Source of the DNA: Cephalopachus bancanus
Lineage: Eukaryota; Chordata; Mammalia; Primates; Tarsiidae
Direction: 5' to 3'
Assembly: GCA_027257055.1 (NCBI GenBank)
Contig: JAPVLO010000153.1
Location: forward strand, 4,588,001-4,652,000
Length of the DNA stretch: 64,000 nucleotides
The translations under genes were made by a program, and so were the position numbers. This document shows, in pieces, positions 34,441-48,480 of this stretch (the stretch's first letter is position 1; each line of letters opens with the position of its first letter). The notes beneath the pieces are model-generated. The model had not been told where the DNA came from and made no database searches. It saw only the letters and a list, made by a program, of their open reading frames with translations.

Positions 34441-36284
34441 CAATTTGTGAGGCCCCATAATCTCCTGTGTTCAAGGAACTGTGCTAAATACCCAAAGACA
34501 GAGGTTTGGGCCCTAAACCTATACGAGTGAAAGACCAAAAAATAATTCATGGTTTTTGAATCTACATAATAGGCACCATTTTCTTACTTTATGAGATGAT
34601 GCTGTTCCTCCTTGTGTTGCACTCCTTCTCTCCATCCCCTTGGTCCACCCTCTGTCCTTCTCCACCTTACCCTGTGACCTGCCTGGCTTTCATCGTGTCC
34701 TTTCCCTAGGAAGCACCAAAGACGGGAGATGGAAGAAGGGAGTCAGGGTATTTATTCCCCCAACTTCTATCATATGAAGTTGCCATGGGGCATATGTCTG
34801 AAGGTCACAGCTCTAGCCTGATGACCCTCTGTGTCTGTCCAGACGCTGGTGTTCCCTAATAAATTCCTTACACCTGCCCAAACTTTTGCAAACAGCCTCT
34901 CGTTTCAAAGCCCCCAACTGCCTCTGCCTCTGTGTACTGCCAGAAGCCTAACAGCACCCAAGATAATTAGAAAAGTTATCTTTCCTCACACATTTGCTTG
35001 TCATTTGTGCATATTTGTACATCTGTGTTTCCTGTTTGGTTGCATCATCAGGTAAGCTCCATGAGACTTGGCCAGCATGTACTGTGCCCTACCCATGTAC
35101 CTGTCGCTGTGTTAAGCTGATTCCATGTACCTCCTCTCTGGGGCTAAGCCACAACTGTGACCCTCCTCTCTCATCGAAGAACCTAAGTGATTCAGGAATT
35201 TAGTTGCTAAGAAACTCTACTCATGGAGACCTGTATAAAAGCAAGAAATGTGTCAGAAGAAAGATCAGAAAAGACCAGCCATAAAATGATGAGTATTAAG
35301 GAAAGAGAACAAAATGGATAATGAGTAAATAGAAGAAAACAACAAAAAAGAAAACAGTTAAGTCTTGTGTGTGTGTGTGCACATGCTCAAGCACATGCTC
35401 ACTTTGATAGATGAATGTTTAGAAATCTATTGAGTGGAATAAACAGTCTATGGTCACGCATTCTGTGGCCACTAAATGTGACAGCCAAGTCAACAGATAG
35501 ATGCTCCAGTGGAAACTAAAGCACCATGAGTTCCTTTTTGGGGAGAAAATTATATTTTCTTATCATTTGCTTGAGCCTGTCTTCTCTATCCAGTCATGGG
35601 GGCAAAACAGCATGTACTGATTATAAGTAAATGTATGATAATGCAAGACACACAAAGCCCTCAGAAGAGCAATTCTTAGATGGTGGGTATTTAAACAGCA
35701 AAGTGAATCATTCCCTTTAGAGCCAATAAAGTGGTGCAAATGAATGTTAGTCAGATTTACTTGCATCCAGGCACTAGCAAATCAATAGAGTGGTTACCAT
35801 GGAGGACACCCTGAATGTAAAATCACATTGGAAGTTATGTTTATGCACAAATACACACTTAAAATGCAGGTTTACCTAGGCTATGAGCGAAACAAATTAC
35901 TTTTTCTTCCCTCTGTTCTCTTTCTCGTCTTACCTCCTAAAGATTTACAGACCCATGAAGCTTGCCAATGTATAGGCCTACCCTAAGCTCCTGGAGTAAT
36001 GCCTGGCAAAGTACCCTCTGCCTCAGCTTTCTCATTCTCTTGCCCCAATGAGAACAGCACAAACCTGTTCCCATGCAGCTGGGTTGCAGGCTTTCCAGCT
36101 CTCTTATTTAAGAACATTTATGTGACAATTAAATCACAGGGATCTCTACCAAGAAAACAATTTCATGAGTATGCACTAATTGATTCCTTCCGAGCTTCAC
36201 CAAATTACTGCCTTAGAAAGGATTTGCCAAATTTCCTGGACGATTTCTGAAAATTTGGGGAAGAAAAACCCCAGTAGTAAATCA

Positions 36285-36568
36285 CAGAGGTCAGCAAATT
36301 ATGGCCCCAAGGGCTGAATTCAGCCTACTGCCTGTTTTTGTACACACGTGAACAATGGTTTTTCCCTTTTTAGAGGGTTGGGGGGAAAGTTTTAAAAGAA
36401 TAATTTTTAGGTGACATATGACAATTAAAAGAAATTCAAATTTCAGAGGCCATAAATAAAGTTTTATTGGAATACAGTCATGTATATTGACTGCTTCCAT
36501 AGAGTTGGTCTAAAAAATTCTGAGATATTTATTATTTTACCCTTTACAGAAAAATTTGCTGACCCCTG
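36285..36568. mobile_element. hAT-type non-autonomous DNA transposon
   Basis: Inverted ends cagaggtcagcaaatt and aaatttgctgacccctg, with taaataaagttttattgg inside. Same family as 53010-53217. Confidence 0.8.
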
Positions 36569-37589
36569 TTTAAGCAAATGGTTAACTGTGGGAAGATTAA
36601 AAACAAACAAAAGCTACAGGCTACTGTAACTCTGTGGAGTTTTTATTTTCTTTTTCCTTTTGCCTGATGTGCCTAAGTAGTGAAAGATACGATATTTTGT
36701 TATCAAAATTCATTGTGTCTTGTGATTTTAGTTCTGATATCTGATCACCGCAGCCTTTAAAACTAACAAACCTACTGAAGGACTTCAGGAAATGCCATCC
36801 CCCAAAATACATGGCTTAGTATGCTAATTACTTCAAATGGAACAGCAAATGCAGAGAGGGTTTCTCTGAGCTTCTCTTATCTGCTTAAGGACACACCCTC
36901 CAAAAGGGATGCAATGTCATCCATCCTTCCCCAGGAATCTCATCAACCTGGGAAGATTAACTTTTATCACAGGAGAGGAGACTGGAGGCTGACACCCACC
37001 CAGACAGACTGTTCCAGGCTGTCACCTATTCTTCTGAGGGCCCATTCCACTTTGCCCCAAATCATTTACTCCCCACTAGGCTGTCTATACCACCTCCCCT
37101 ATCCCCTCTGAGGAGGGCATAGGAATGTCTAATTCAGAGCTCACTGAATGTTGGGTGTTCACTTCACTTTTCTTTCCTTTAATGCCCCATGCATGTAATA
37201 AATTCATATACCTTTTCTCCTGTTCAAATGCCTGCTGTCTGTTTATATCATAGACTCGATTATCAAGCCCTCCAAGGGAAAAGTCCTCCCTCTCCTACAA
37301 AACCAAACCCATTGTAATGATTCTATGTGACCTAACTCATATGGCTTCTTCCATTCCTCACTTCTTAGTCAGGAAAGTCTTTGTTCTTGGACTTCTATTT
37401 CCAAAGTCTGGCATTCTGAAGTCTTCAAGTCCCAAGAACAGAGCTCAAAGTTTGGAGTCACAAAGAAAAAGCTGTAGACCAGGTCATCTCTCCTGTCAGT
37501 TACAACCACCTTCATGTAATTATGCATGAGGGAACACCTATTAACGTCTCCTTCATCCTGAAGAGTGGGCAGAGGTCCTAACCTCTGTT

Positions 37590-37770
37590 CCCCATGTGTC
37601 TCTTCAAAATAATCCTGAGAAGTAGAAAATATCACCTACCCCAGACATTACTGTATCCATTTTAGAAATGAAGAGACTGACACTCAGAGAAATTAAGTGG
37701 CTTTTCCAAGGAGGTCCCACGACAAAGTAATAAGAGAGTAGCTTTCCTGGACCTCAGATTCAGACTTGCT
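37590..37770 (-). repeat. MIR SINE, antisense
   Basis: ccattttagaaatgaagaga and cagagaaattaagtggctt. Confidence 0.65.
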
Positions 37771-38934
37771 TGCCAGATTCTGCTCTGTCTAAAGGTACAG
37801 ATAGATGTTTGGGAGCAGTGAAGAGCTCATGGGTTGGCATAAACTTTGCAGAGACACTGACTAAAAGAAGCAGAAGGCTGTATGGAAGGTGCTGAAGGGT
37901 GACGACAAGTCATGGGGTTTGGGGAGTGCTTCCTACTTATCCGTAGAACATGCCACTACCTCTGTCTCCACTTGCTTCCCCTCTCCTCAATGCCGCAGCC
38001 AATTCGGGGACATTGTTACCAAATAGGAGCCCTTACTTGCAACTGGGGATAAAGAAAATCTATTTTGTGGCCCTATTTGTGACAGCATGTACCCAGGAAC
38101 CCTCGCGTGCTGAAGCTGGTCTCTGGGGAGATAGTCAGGCAATTGAAAACAAGAGCCCAAATCTTAGAGCAAAACGGGGCAAAGGCCAGATTCACACACA
38201 GACACTTGTGTGACAAAGGGTATAAACAATCACAACCAACAACAGCTGTATTGAGCAAGCAGGAGAGTACAGTGTGGAATCGGATTTATTGTAGAAATCT
38301 GACTGACTGGAAGCAGGGTGGGTTTGTCTCAGCTCAGTGGAAGAGAATGTGTCAGAAACTGTAGAAGAAAAACAGATTATGGAAAGAGCATGGCAAAAAC
38401 CAAATCCAAGCAAAACATCTCTCACGCTTCCCATGCAATCCCTGAGGATCTGAGACCGTAATTAGACTTACTGGGAACAGAAGAAAAAGTCAGTACAGAA
38501 ATGTGAACACTGATTATAATGATCAAGAAAGAACACAGGACTAAAATGAGGACTTGGTTTGAGAGAAGATTAGGAAACATCTCTCCCTTGTCAACTCTCT
38601 TATCAGCAAATTGTTCTAGCACTAGAATCTCTCTCAATGGGTTCTTTTCCATCTTTACTGCTGTAAATGCAAACTCACTGGGTTTGCCTTTTCTCTTCTT
38701 TCTTCCCTCCCTCCCTCTTTTACTCTATTTACTTTTTCCTTATTATGCCACATTGCAATTCTGGGGGTTCACTTTTGCCTATATACCTTGTCAATGGGAA
38801 ATTCACTGTTGGTGTAGGGGGTTTCTAGACCAACTTTTTCCTTTCATCTTGTCTTTGAATTTCTCAGACAGTAGAAATAGGAAGTTATTCAACCTCCAAA
38901 GTTGTCACAGGTTCTTGGTTTAAGTCACATTTAC

Positions 38935-39260
38935 TCACTCATGTACTCAATAGATATTTATTGTGCACTGATTTTGTATAGGGTGTTGGGAACACAACAT
39001 TGAACAAGTCATTCCAGCTCCAATACAGAGATTACCCTAGAGGGGATATACAGATAATTAAATGTATAAAATAGTTTCAGGCCATGAAATTTCTATGGAG
39101 AAAATAAGACAGGGTAATGTGGTTAAGATAACAGAAGCCTGGCTGAAGAAGTGACATTTGAGCTAGGAGCTGAAAGAAGAAAGGGAAGAAGCAGTAGAGG
39201 TTTTGACAAGATCTGGGGAAAGAGTTCCGAGCCAGGGAGTCAGAAAAAAGTAAAATGGCT
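38935..39260 (-). repeat. L2 LINE 3' end, antisense
   Basis: gatatttattgtgcactgat, gtgttgggaacacaacattg and gaagtgacatttgagctagg match the reverse of the L2 tail. Confidence 0.75.
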
Positions 39261-39574
39261 TGTGTTGAGAACAGAAGGCACACCTTCTAGTAGGAACTGC
39301 CCCAAGGATACCAAATTCACTTCAAGGATTCACTTATCGGTTCTTTCTCTGCCTATATGATAAGGATAGAACCCAGAAATTAAATGGTTTGGGGTGGTAG
39401 GACCAAGTCGTGTTCCCCAAAGAGGTTATATAAGCCTATATAACATCGCACATATAAGTTATTTTTAATTAAACCCCTCTGTCTTTGAAAAAAAGACAGA
39501 AGACATGTGACCTTTTAATGACTGCCATTTCTATTATTGACTATCCATATCCTCCTTACTTGCCTCCATCCTTC

Positions 39575-39877
<303 letters not shown>

Positions 39878-41204
39878 GCCTTCATCCTTCCTGATGAAGC
39901 TCTACTTTGCCCCTCAGTGAGTTAGTGACCAACAGATGAAGTGAATACATGTCTTACAAAGCCCTCTGTTCTGCACTCCAACTGCCTAACTCACAAGATC
40001 AAAGTCAGATTATAATGTTGCTGCTGGTGGTTCTTTCTTGCAGGAAAAATGTACAGCAGGATAAAGATAAGGAGTGAAAGATTGTGATCCTGGTCTTCTT
40101 TGCACTTCTGCATGGAAACAAAATAAAGCACTGATTTGTGTGGAAGCCCTCCCATGGGATGCTGGAAGTATATGTAGATGCATGATAGCATCGTTATTAT
40201 TCCAGGTTATCCAAATGAGTCTAGTTCTCAGTAAAGGACCTGACCACTAAAGTTTTGGGGTTTTTTTCTTCCTGTTTTTGTTTTTCTCCGAGTGTTCTGG
40301 GGTTTACTGGGGGGCCGGGAGGCCCTCCTTCATGTTCTACTAGAATTTTTGTGGAGATGGGCTAATATGTGGACACTGCACACACCTCCCAACACTCCAG
40401 TGGAACCACCAAAGCCATCCTTCTTCCTCACTTCAGCTGAGCACCGGTTAATGACGACACCGGGCCCTGACTTTCATTAACTACCTGTTCTCAGATGTTC
40501 CAATTGGCTCCAATAAGTAATTAAGTTGCTAATAGGGTCTGACATTAATAGACTCAGCAGGAAATAAATGTTTCCCTAGTTCCTGGGGCTGAAGTACTAT
40601 CTTTTCTTACAAAAGAGGGTGGTTTAGTCCTGAGGGAAACAGGCCACAGAGGAGCTCAACAAGTGGCTTGTATCAGGGTGGGATCTAAGGGTTCCCATTG
40701 GGCACTTGGCTTTGCAGATCTCCTTGGACATTGTGCTCTGCAGTTGACTGTTCAGGGAGCAAAAAAGATATCATCTCAAGCAAACATTCATGTAGATGGA
40801 GAGAATAGGGAATAGAACAGGAACATGTAGAACACCCAACATGTAGAAATCCTGGTCTCACACATTTATTCAGGGAAGTGTTTGAAACCTTGAACTGATC
40901 TGGTTTGGGTCCAACCAATCAAAGAGTTGCCAACTGTAAACTACCTGGACTATACTGATGCCCATAGGCTGACCTTCAGTCCACACACATATTTCACTTG
41001 TATTCTGTAGTACAATATACCTCACAAGTTAAAACAACCAAACAAACAAAAACCCAAAACACTTAGAGGTTTTATTCTGTGCTGCCAGAGCCTCCTTAGT
41101 CCAAATGTTCTATATAGACTGAGCCTTGCCCTTTATTTAATTGACCATAGCCATTCTCATGCTATCTGGCATTAGGAGAATAATCTTTATTTGCATCTTA
41201 CTCA

Positions 41205-41440
41205 GGGATCTTGCAATCAGTTAAACCTGAATTCAAATCCTGCCTTTTCAATTATCAATCCTGACAAAATACGTTACCTTTCATAGACTCCTTTTTTTTA
41301 ACCTTTAAAAAAGGTGGGGGAGGGAGGAAAGGGGATACTATTCCTCCAGCACAGAGTTTTTGTGAGGATTAAATGATTGCTTAGGTAAAATATCAACACA
41401 ATGCCTGGCTCTCTGTGTCTTTCCCAGTGATAGCTCTGAT
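41205..41440 (+). repeat. MIR SINE with simple insertion
   Basis: cctgaattcaaatcctgcc, gtgaggattaaatgattgc and caatgcctggctctctg follow MIR order. Confidence 0.65.
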
Positions 41441-43014
41441 ACGCAGAATTATTGTAATTCAGATAATACTAGTTGGTAATTAGGTAATTTTACACATGGA
41501 AAAAACATTGTTCTGGGAGCAAAACACTAGTCTAAACCGATACCAATATAAGAAATGTGCCAGAATGAAGGGTTTTCTAAAACATTAGGTGTAATCAAGA
41601 AAAAAATAAACCTCACAATTGAAATGCTAATGCTAGCACCTTCTTATATATTCATAAAACAGTCACTCAATAAATTCTGTTTCTATTATTCTGACCTGAG
41701 CAACCACATATACCTAAAAGCAGTAAACTGTATTTATTTAAGAATATTTCATAGTTGAGAATTTTCATTGAGTTAGCATGGCCTTGTTCACTTCCCATGC
41801 ACACAATTACTTTGAGATTATGAAATTTCACTTCACACAAGATACCAATTATAACAAAATGTTAGAGATCTGGAAAGCACTTTCACATATCTGATCCCAC
41901 TTAATCTAGAAAACTTGGATCCAGCAGGGGGAAATAATGACCAGAAACTCCAAGACCAGACCAGTATTTCCGTTAAAAAAAAAAAGTATAAGTAATGCCC
42001 CAACCCACTAGTCCTTCCCTGATACGACCAAGGTCAGCATGTGCTGCTGTATCTCATCTTCCCTCTACTGTCTTGACTCCCTGGAGAAGGGGAAATTAAG
42101 GAATAGACAAAAGAAGTGAGCATGCAGTCACTTATAAAATGGGAGCAGAGGAGTTCAACATCAAGGGAGACAGATGGGTGGGCACACAACACAGGGGGCC
42201 TGCTCAGTTTGTAATGCAAAAAGACACGCTAAAAGTTTCAAAGTCAACCTCTAACTCCTATTATCCCAACATGGGGCCATACTTCACAAAGTTCAACCAC
42301 ATTTAAAGGCTAGATCTCATCAGCAAGAATCAGAGGAAGCCTGCCTTTGAAATAGAATCATTTGACTTTTTTTTTTTTTAGAAATGAGCTTCATCCCTTG
42401 GCATGTGCCTGGGATGTTTTAGCTTCTAAATTCTAAAGAGGAATGAATTGCTGGGTGACTGTACTCAAGGTGTATGCGGTATGAGTATGTATGTATGATT
42501 TGGAGGTATGGCCTTGCCATGTTCCCTAACAATCTAATGAAAGGAGACCTAGCATTCAAGGACAGGGTAAGGGTTGTTATCAGAAGAGTCAAAATTCCCA
42601 GGACTGGTGAATATCTGCCCCTGAGACTGGATATTTTGTGAGGAGAGACCTTGGATATTTTGAGAGAAGAGGAGAGATTATTCAGATCTACTAGTCAATA
42701 AAAATAGGACTTTGTGTTGGCCAGTGGAAAGCCAACTACAAATTCTAAGCTTGTCTTCTGAGAGCATCTTTCCTGGGTAAAGAAGACCCAGAGTTGCAGC
42801 AGTGCTTCTGTAAAGGAATTTATTGGCAAAACTGAAAAGATTAAAGCCTTCAAACAAAAAGGTGCCAATATTTCAGTTCTGAGCTTTCCCTACTACACAG
42901 GGTTTTAGGGTTTATAAATGTGCTTCTCACTTCTAAAATACCAGAATGTCTACACTAGGCTGGGCTTGGGAAGGTGGTCTAAGCAGTTACTGAGCCAAGT
43001 ATTGTTCTTGGTAT

Positions 43015-43105
43015 CATTTAGGAGTTTGTTAAACCCCAGACCAGAAACAGAATCTGACTTTAACAAAATCCCCAGGCGATTTGATAAACATTGGCCCACC
43101 TGCCT
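43015..43105 (-). repeat. MER5-type hAT fragment
   Basis: ggagtttgttaaaccccag and ccccaggcgatttgataaac resemble part of MER5A. Confidence 0.5.
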
Positions 43106-43640
43106 CCAGATCTCCTGAGAGGCACTATGAGAAGCTACCCTATTGGCTGAACCAGCTACACATCAGTGCTCCAGTGACTTCTTTGGTATTTCTTGACTAT
43201 CAGTAACAGGGGTTAATGTCACCTGCACATCTTGGATTTGCAGGTGACCACTAATCCTGAAGAATCTGGGAGCCTTCCTTTTTTTTCTCTTATGGTTCTC
43301 AGGTAAACTCACTTTCTCAAAAGATGAAAATGAAGGGGAAACTCTGCATGTCACTTTGTCATGTGCTCTGTTCCGTGATCATGAAAGAAAATGAACCTCA
43401 AACTCCCCAAGGATAATGCAAAAATAAATCTTCCGCTGATCTCCTGTTTCTAGAGACAGCCTGTGTCCCTGTTGAGAGCCTCTAACTTCCAAAGGGAAAA
43501 CTGCAGGAGGAAAGTTTGGCTTAGCCCTGCTTCAGACTGATCCTCTGCAGGGCACCAAGAAACTCCAGTCAAGTGAATTCTCATGAGGCAACCCCAGCAA
43601 TGCAGATATATCTGCCCTTCAGAAGGGCCATGGTACTCAC

Positions 43641-43807
43641 AGAGGGTTCGGACAGTGTCACTGGGCCGGCTGCGGGGGCTGGGGCCATGAAGATTCACTG
43701 CCCTCACGGCAAACTGGTAGTTGGTATCTGGATGGAGGCCCTTGATAACCATGGAGTCCATCTGGATCTGCTCTTGGATTAAGGTCCACCTCTTGTCAAA
43801 ATCTGGC
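43641..43807 (-). CDS. EGFLAM: EGFLAM exon: second half of FN3 domain 2
   Basis: This 167-nt exon starts by completing the Arg codon (G), encodes 55 residues and ends with T of a Cys codon. The acceptor follows a long pyrimidine run (minus strand: cttcttcttc, poly-T, then aatcaataaag) and the donor is gtgagt. The peptide begins PDFDKRWT and contains [19 protein letters not shown], the F-G strand region of an FN3 domain with its Tyr-corner motif. The domain closes at RTLC. It stands alone between the two largest introns, of 19.9 and 28.9 kb. Several positions near [11 protein letters not shown] differ from the human protein as I recall it, but the frame is intact. Confidence 0.95.
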
Positions 43808-44404
43808 CTTTATTGATTAAAAAAAAAAGAAGAAGAAGCAGTAGTTCAGAAATACCAGAGGGAAGGAAAGCTAGCTGGCTGTGTAAACTACCAGCATTTG
43901 AACTCTGGAAGCAATACTCATAAAAATGAGTTAGCATTTCCTATCTGAAAGTGATCCCAATTTGAAATCACAGGTCATCATTTGTAAGTCCCCCTGCCAA
44001 TAAAAGCAAGTAGATCATTTTTAGGGCCAGTTTTAAACACTGTTTAAGATCATCCGCTTTGCCTCACATGGCCTTGACTATGATGAAAAGATCCTCACAC
44101 AGGAATTTACTTTCAAGGACACCGCCTTCCAGATGTTTCATAAACAAGTCTCCCTCTGGCAGTCTCCATCGCCAGAGGTCAGAAGAGCACAGACTCCATC
44201 TATTCACAATCTGTTCACAAAATAAACAAATATAAATTTTATAGGGTGACTAATTGCATTAATTGCCATGAAGAAACCAAAGCAGAATCTGTTCATGGAC
44301 ATCCTTAACCTTAACAAATTGTACACCTATGCCAACTTACAGAATGATCACTTGTGAGGACCCTAGGGAGAATGCAGACCTTTGCATAGTGTTCCCTTCT
44401 GGGA

Positions 44405-44640
44405 GGCCATGTGCAGAAGGTAAGAGTATGATCTCTGGGGTCAGACAGAACTGAGTTCAAATCCTGGCTCTACTACTTACTAGCTGCCACTTAACTTCTT
44501 TAAGACTCAGTTTTTCTATCCGTAAGATAGGAATAGTGAAAATACCTACCTAAGAGGACTGCCAACAAGATTAAATGAGATATATATCCTCAGCATTGTT
44601 CCTGGCATCACGTTGTAAACACTCAGCAGTTTATTATTTA
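44405..44640 (+). repeat. MIR SINE, well preserved
   Basis: gagttcaaatcctggctcta, ttactagctgccacttaact and acaagattaaatgagatata, in full MIR order. Confidence 0.88.
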
Positions 44641-44689
44641 AGGGACTCACTCACAGAACTAGGAATTCACAGATGCCTGCTTACTCTAC

Positions 44690-45158
44690 ACCTACATGTT
44701 CCAATATGGTACCGTTAGCCATGGGGCTAGTCAGCACTTGAAATGTAGCTAATCTGAATTGAGATGTTCTGTAAGTGTAAAAGGCACAATCAACTTTTTC
44801 TAATGTAAAATGCTCAATAATTTTTATATTGGTTACAGGTCGAAATGAAAATATTTGGATACAGTGGGTTAAAATATACCATTAAAATTAAGTTAACTTG
44901 TTTTTTATGATCTTTTTAATGTCATTATTAGAAAACAAAAGCTTTCATAGAAGTTTGCATTGTGGTTTTTTTGTGTGTTTTTTTTTTGTTGTTGTTGTTG
45001 TTTTGTAGAAACGAGATCTATGTAGCCCAAGCTGGTCTCAAACTCCTGGACTCAAGCAATCCTCTTGCTTTGGCCCTCCAAAGTGCTGGGATTGCAAGTG
45101 TGAGCCACCGCACTCAGCCTTGTATTGTATTTCTGATGAATAGTGCTGCTCTATGTGG
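44690..45158. mobile_element. hAT-type DNA transposon split by an AluJ
   Basis: Left part 44690-44969 has gcacttgaaatgtagctaat and attgagatgttctgtaagtg. After the Alu the end resumes at 45121 with gtatttctgatgaatagtgc. Confidence 0.7.
44970..45120 (-). mobile_element. Alu half element, antisense
   Basis: Poly-T with GTT units, then tagcccaagctggtctcaaa to gtgagccaccgcactcagcc: one arm, inserted in the hAT relic. Confidence 0.82.
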
Positions 45159-45269
45159 ACATCATAGTTGGAAGGAGAAAAAAAGAGCATTCTAGGTAAT
45201 AAGAACTACAAGACAAAATTTGGAAATGATTGTGCATGACTTGGGGACAATGTGGATAGTCTAAGTGGA

Positions 45270-45490
45270 GGGGAGGTTTTGTGTTAATAGCTAATAATAT
45301 CAAGTGCTTTCAAAGTACCAAGCATCATTTTAAACCTTAATTCATTTACTTCTCACAACTACCCTAAGCAGTAGTTACTAATAGAAAACAACCCCCTGCC
45401 CCCTTTGTACTGAGGAGGAAACTAAGGCACTGAACAAGTAATTGACTTGCCCCAAGGTCATACAGCTGATCAATGGTGAGGTCAACTTGG
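45270..45490 (-). repeat. MIR SINE, antisense
   Basis: tcaagtgctttcaaagtacc, tcacaactaccctaagcagt and aaggtcatacagctgatca. Confidence 0.75.
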
Positions 45491-45499
45491 ATTGATGGG

Positions 45500-46140
45500 A
45501 CAAGGTTAGATTAAGACACTCCTACACTGTTGGTGGGAGTGTAGACTAGTACAATCTCTGTGGAAAATAGTGTGGTGATTCCTAAAAGACCTGAAAATCG
45601 ACCTTCCATATGACGCAGCAATCCCCCTTCTGGGAATATAGCCGGAGGATTCAAATCACTCTATGAAAAAGATACTTGCACAAAGCACGTTTATTGCAGC
45701 ATTATTCACAATAGCAAAAACATGGAACCAATCGTGCTGCCCATCAAAAGTGGACAGGATTTTTTTTAAATGTTGTACATATACATGATGGAATATTATG
45801 CAGCCATAAAGAAGGACAGAATTATGAACTTCACAGCAACTAGGATGGATGTAGAGTCTATAATACTCAGTGATCTATCACAGAAACAAAGAACTGATTA
45901 CCACATGTTCTCATTCATAAGAGGACCCTGAAAAATGATCATAATAATATAAAAAAAGGGATTGGCAGTAGTGGGAAACTGCCAGGGGAGGTGGGGAGCA
46001 CACTTCATCAATAAGCATACCCGGTCTCAAACCAGGTGAAGTGGGGACCAAAGTTGAGGCCCAAACTTTACCTGTACAATGACCATTTGTATACCTAACC
46101 ATGAATAGTTCCCCACATCTTTAAAATAAAATAATAATAA
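45500..46140 (+). mobile_element. L1 3' end (primate-era), 5'-truncated
   Basis: About 640 bp: the ORF2 tail (ctacactgttggtgggagtg, gacgcagcaatcccccttct, ggaatattatgcagccataa), then a 3' UTR (gttctcattcataagaggac, aggtggggagcacacttcat) and an A-rich tail. Dead copy, younger than the L1M pieces. Confidence 0.88.
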
Positions 46141-46154
46141 TAAAAGATTAATTA

Positions 46155-46432
46155 ATTTATTGAGTCAGAGTCTCACTCTGCTGCCCAGGCTAGAATGCAG
46201 TAGCACACTTATGGCCACTGCAGCCTTGACCTGCTGGGCTCAGGTGATCCTAAAGTAGCTGGAACCACAGGTGTGTGCCACCACACCCCACAAATTTTTT
46301 TTATTTATTGTAGAGATGAGGCAACTCACCTAGTTGCCTAGGCTGGTCTCAAAAAGCTGGGCTCAGGCAATCCTCTCACCTCCATGTCCCAAAATGCTGA
46401 GATTACAGGCATTAGACACCATGTCCAGTCTA
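46155..46432 (-). mobile_element. Dimeric Alu, old member
   Basis: Reverse-strand dimer with the ttttatttattgtagagatg linker of the lineage family and many mutations. Confidence 0.82.
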
Positions 46433-48289
46433 GACTAAGATCTTTAATACTGGATGAAAAACTGGGGTGATGGTGAGTGTGCAGCTATTCTCCATCCTTT
46501 ACTTGCTCCCTGGCCATCTCTCAGGTGTCCTGTTGTTAAACACTTCTGCTCACAGATATTTAGAGAAAGGCAGGAAGCAAAAAAGTTTGATGTTTGTCTT
46601 TGATGAACAATTTATCAGGCAAAGAAATCGAGACCTATTTTGCCAAAAGGAGATGCCTGGATGAACTGCAGATTTTTTTACTATGTGCTTGTCTAGTTTT
46701 TCATTAGCAGGAATTATTAAAAGTCAGATAGAGTCCTTAATCCTAGTGAGTGATGCTTCCTCAGGCTCACCACACTGAGGAGTATTCGGAAAAGCAGAGT
46801 TCATAGGGCTTGTCCATGGAGGAAGTAGGGCTGGTTTATTTTTCCCAATATTCTTTCCCTAAAGATGGACTTCTCATGTAAACTGACTTTATCATCAAAG
46901 AGAAAACCTCAGTGAGTGGAAGGAAACACTGGGTTTACAAACTCAAATTAGAACAAAATAACTTCACAGAGGAAAGCCACAGGGGATACCTAAAAGTAAA
47001 GTCAGAAAAGATGTGATCTTTAGATAAAACTCTCCCAGTTATCCTTTGCTAAGCTTCCCTGGTGATATTTATAGAGGAAATAACCCATATCTGTTCTCAG
47101 AATGTGCTGTTACTTACCCAGGGCTACCTGCAAATATCTGTAACAGTCTCCATGTAAAAATTACAGCAAAACAAAAAAGAGATTATTTTATATATGTTGT
47201 CTATTTAATGCAGGAGAGAAAACTCTATTTTCAGTGAATAAGAAACTGAAACCATTAACATTTAGTTTCAACCTCATGCAGTTGGAATACCAGCTCCAAA
47301 CCTTGAACATTTTTGCCTCTGATTTTGTCGTGGGCTTTTCATCTGATTGTTTTTTGAGTCTCTTGAGGAACAAAAGGACAAAGGTTAGGTTGAAAGAGAG
47401 ACAACCAGGCAAAAGTATTGCCTTAAACTATCCTTAACAACAATAGCTTTATCTTTTTTGGCTAAAGAAAATCACTTTATCCTAACTGCAAAGTTGCCAG
47501 TCAAATCACCATAGCAACACCATCTTGGCAATTTCTCTAACAATGAAAAGGCTAGAGAAGGAGATGCTGACTGAGAATCTGCTACCACCCCAGTAAAGAT
47601 GGACAGTCATTAACAGGACCCGTACTTCAAGCATTTTGCAAAGTAGTAGGATAGGGTTTAAGGAGGCTGGGCAAGGGAGTTCAGGTGGGGTATAGACAAC
47701 GTGGCCAGCAATGGCTCCTCAAAACCCAATTCATGATTCAAGTAATCAAGATTCACTCACTCACTGGTTCATTCTGTCACTTACCATTGGTTGTTAGAAT
47801 CCAGCCTGATTATCAGGGCTGGGTGAAATCTTAAGAGAACACTTGGTCCAAGTGTCTGAGGACTCTCAGAAATTGTATGCAAGATTTTATATGTGAAGAC
47901 AATTCATTTTTCTAAGGATCCTTAGTTTTTATCAGATTCTCAAAGATAATCATGATCCCCAAAGCTTTGAGAGTCACTGATCTGGTCTTGTCTCTTATTT
48001 TATCCACACTGACACTGAAGGAAATAATTTACCCAAAGTCGCAGAACCAGTGGGTGCTATCATCTTTCTGTTTTATTCCCTTTCTTGTGATATTCTGACA
48101 CCTTGCCCATCACCAATGTCAGCCTTAGTGAACAATCATTTTTCTTGGTACCATCAAACCCCATAAGTGGTTGCCTTGGGCTAGTCAATTGGCAAGTGAT
48201 TAATGATTATCAACCAGGCATCCATCACAGAAGTTATATTCTGGGAGGCTCCACGGACTATAAACATATTTCCATTCCCAGGGCATTTA

Positions 48290-48480
48290 TAACGTAATTG
48301 GGGATATAATACATTTGAGGATCAGTGCAGAAATAGTGCCTCTAAGGATCAGTAGGAAGCCAGTGCAAAACAGCAAATTTCAAGAGCTATATGTGAATGG
48401 GTCACTGTGAGCTGGAATCTTTAGGAAAGTCTATGAAGCCCAGGAAGAGTTTCAGTTAGATTTTGAATATATTTAAGTTT
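48290..48480 (-). repeat. L2-like fragment, antisense
   Basis: agcaaatttcaagagctat and tttaggaaagtctatgaagc weakly resemble the reverse of L2. Confidence 0.35.

Noticed and set aside
38519..38923. 134-residue plus-strand open frame, the longest not in an Alu or exon apart from the EGF exon frame
   Set aside because: Low-complexity hydrophobic translation of pyrimidine-rich intron, with no conserved motif seen and no support for transcription.
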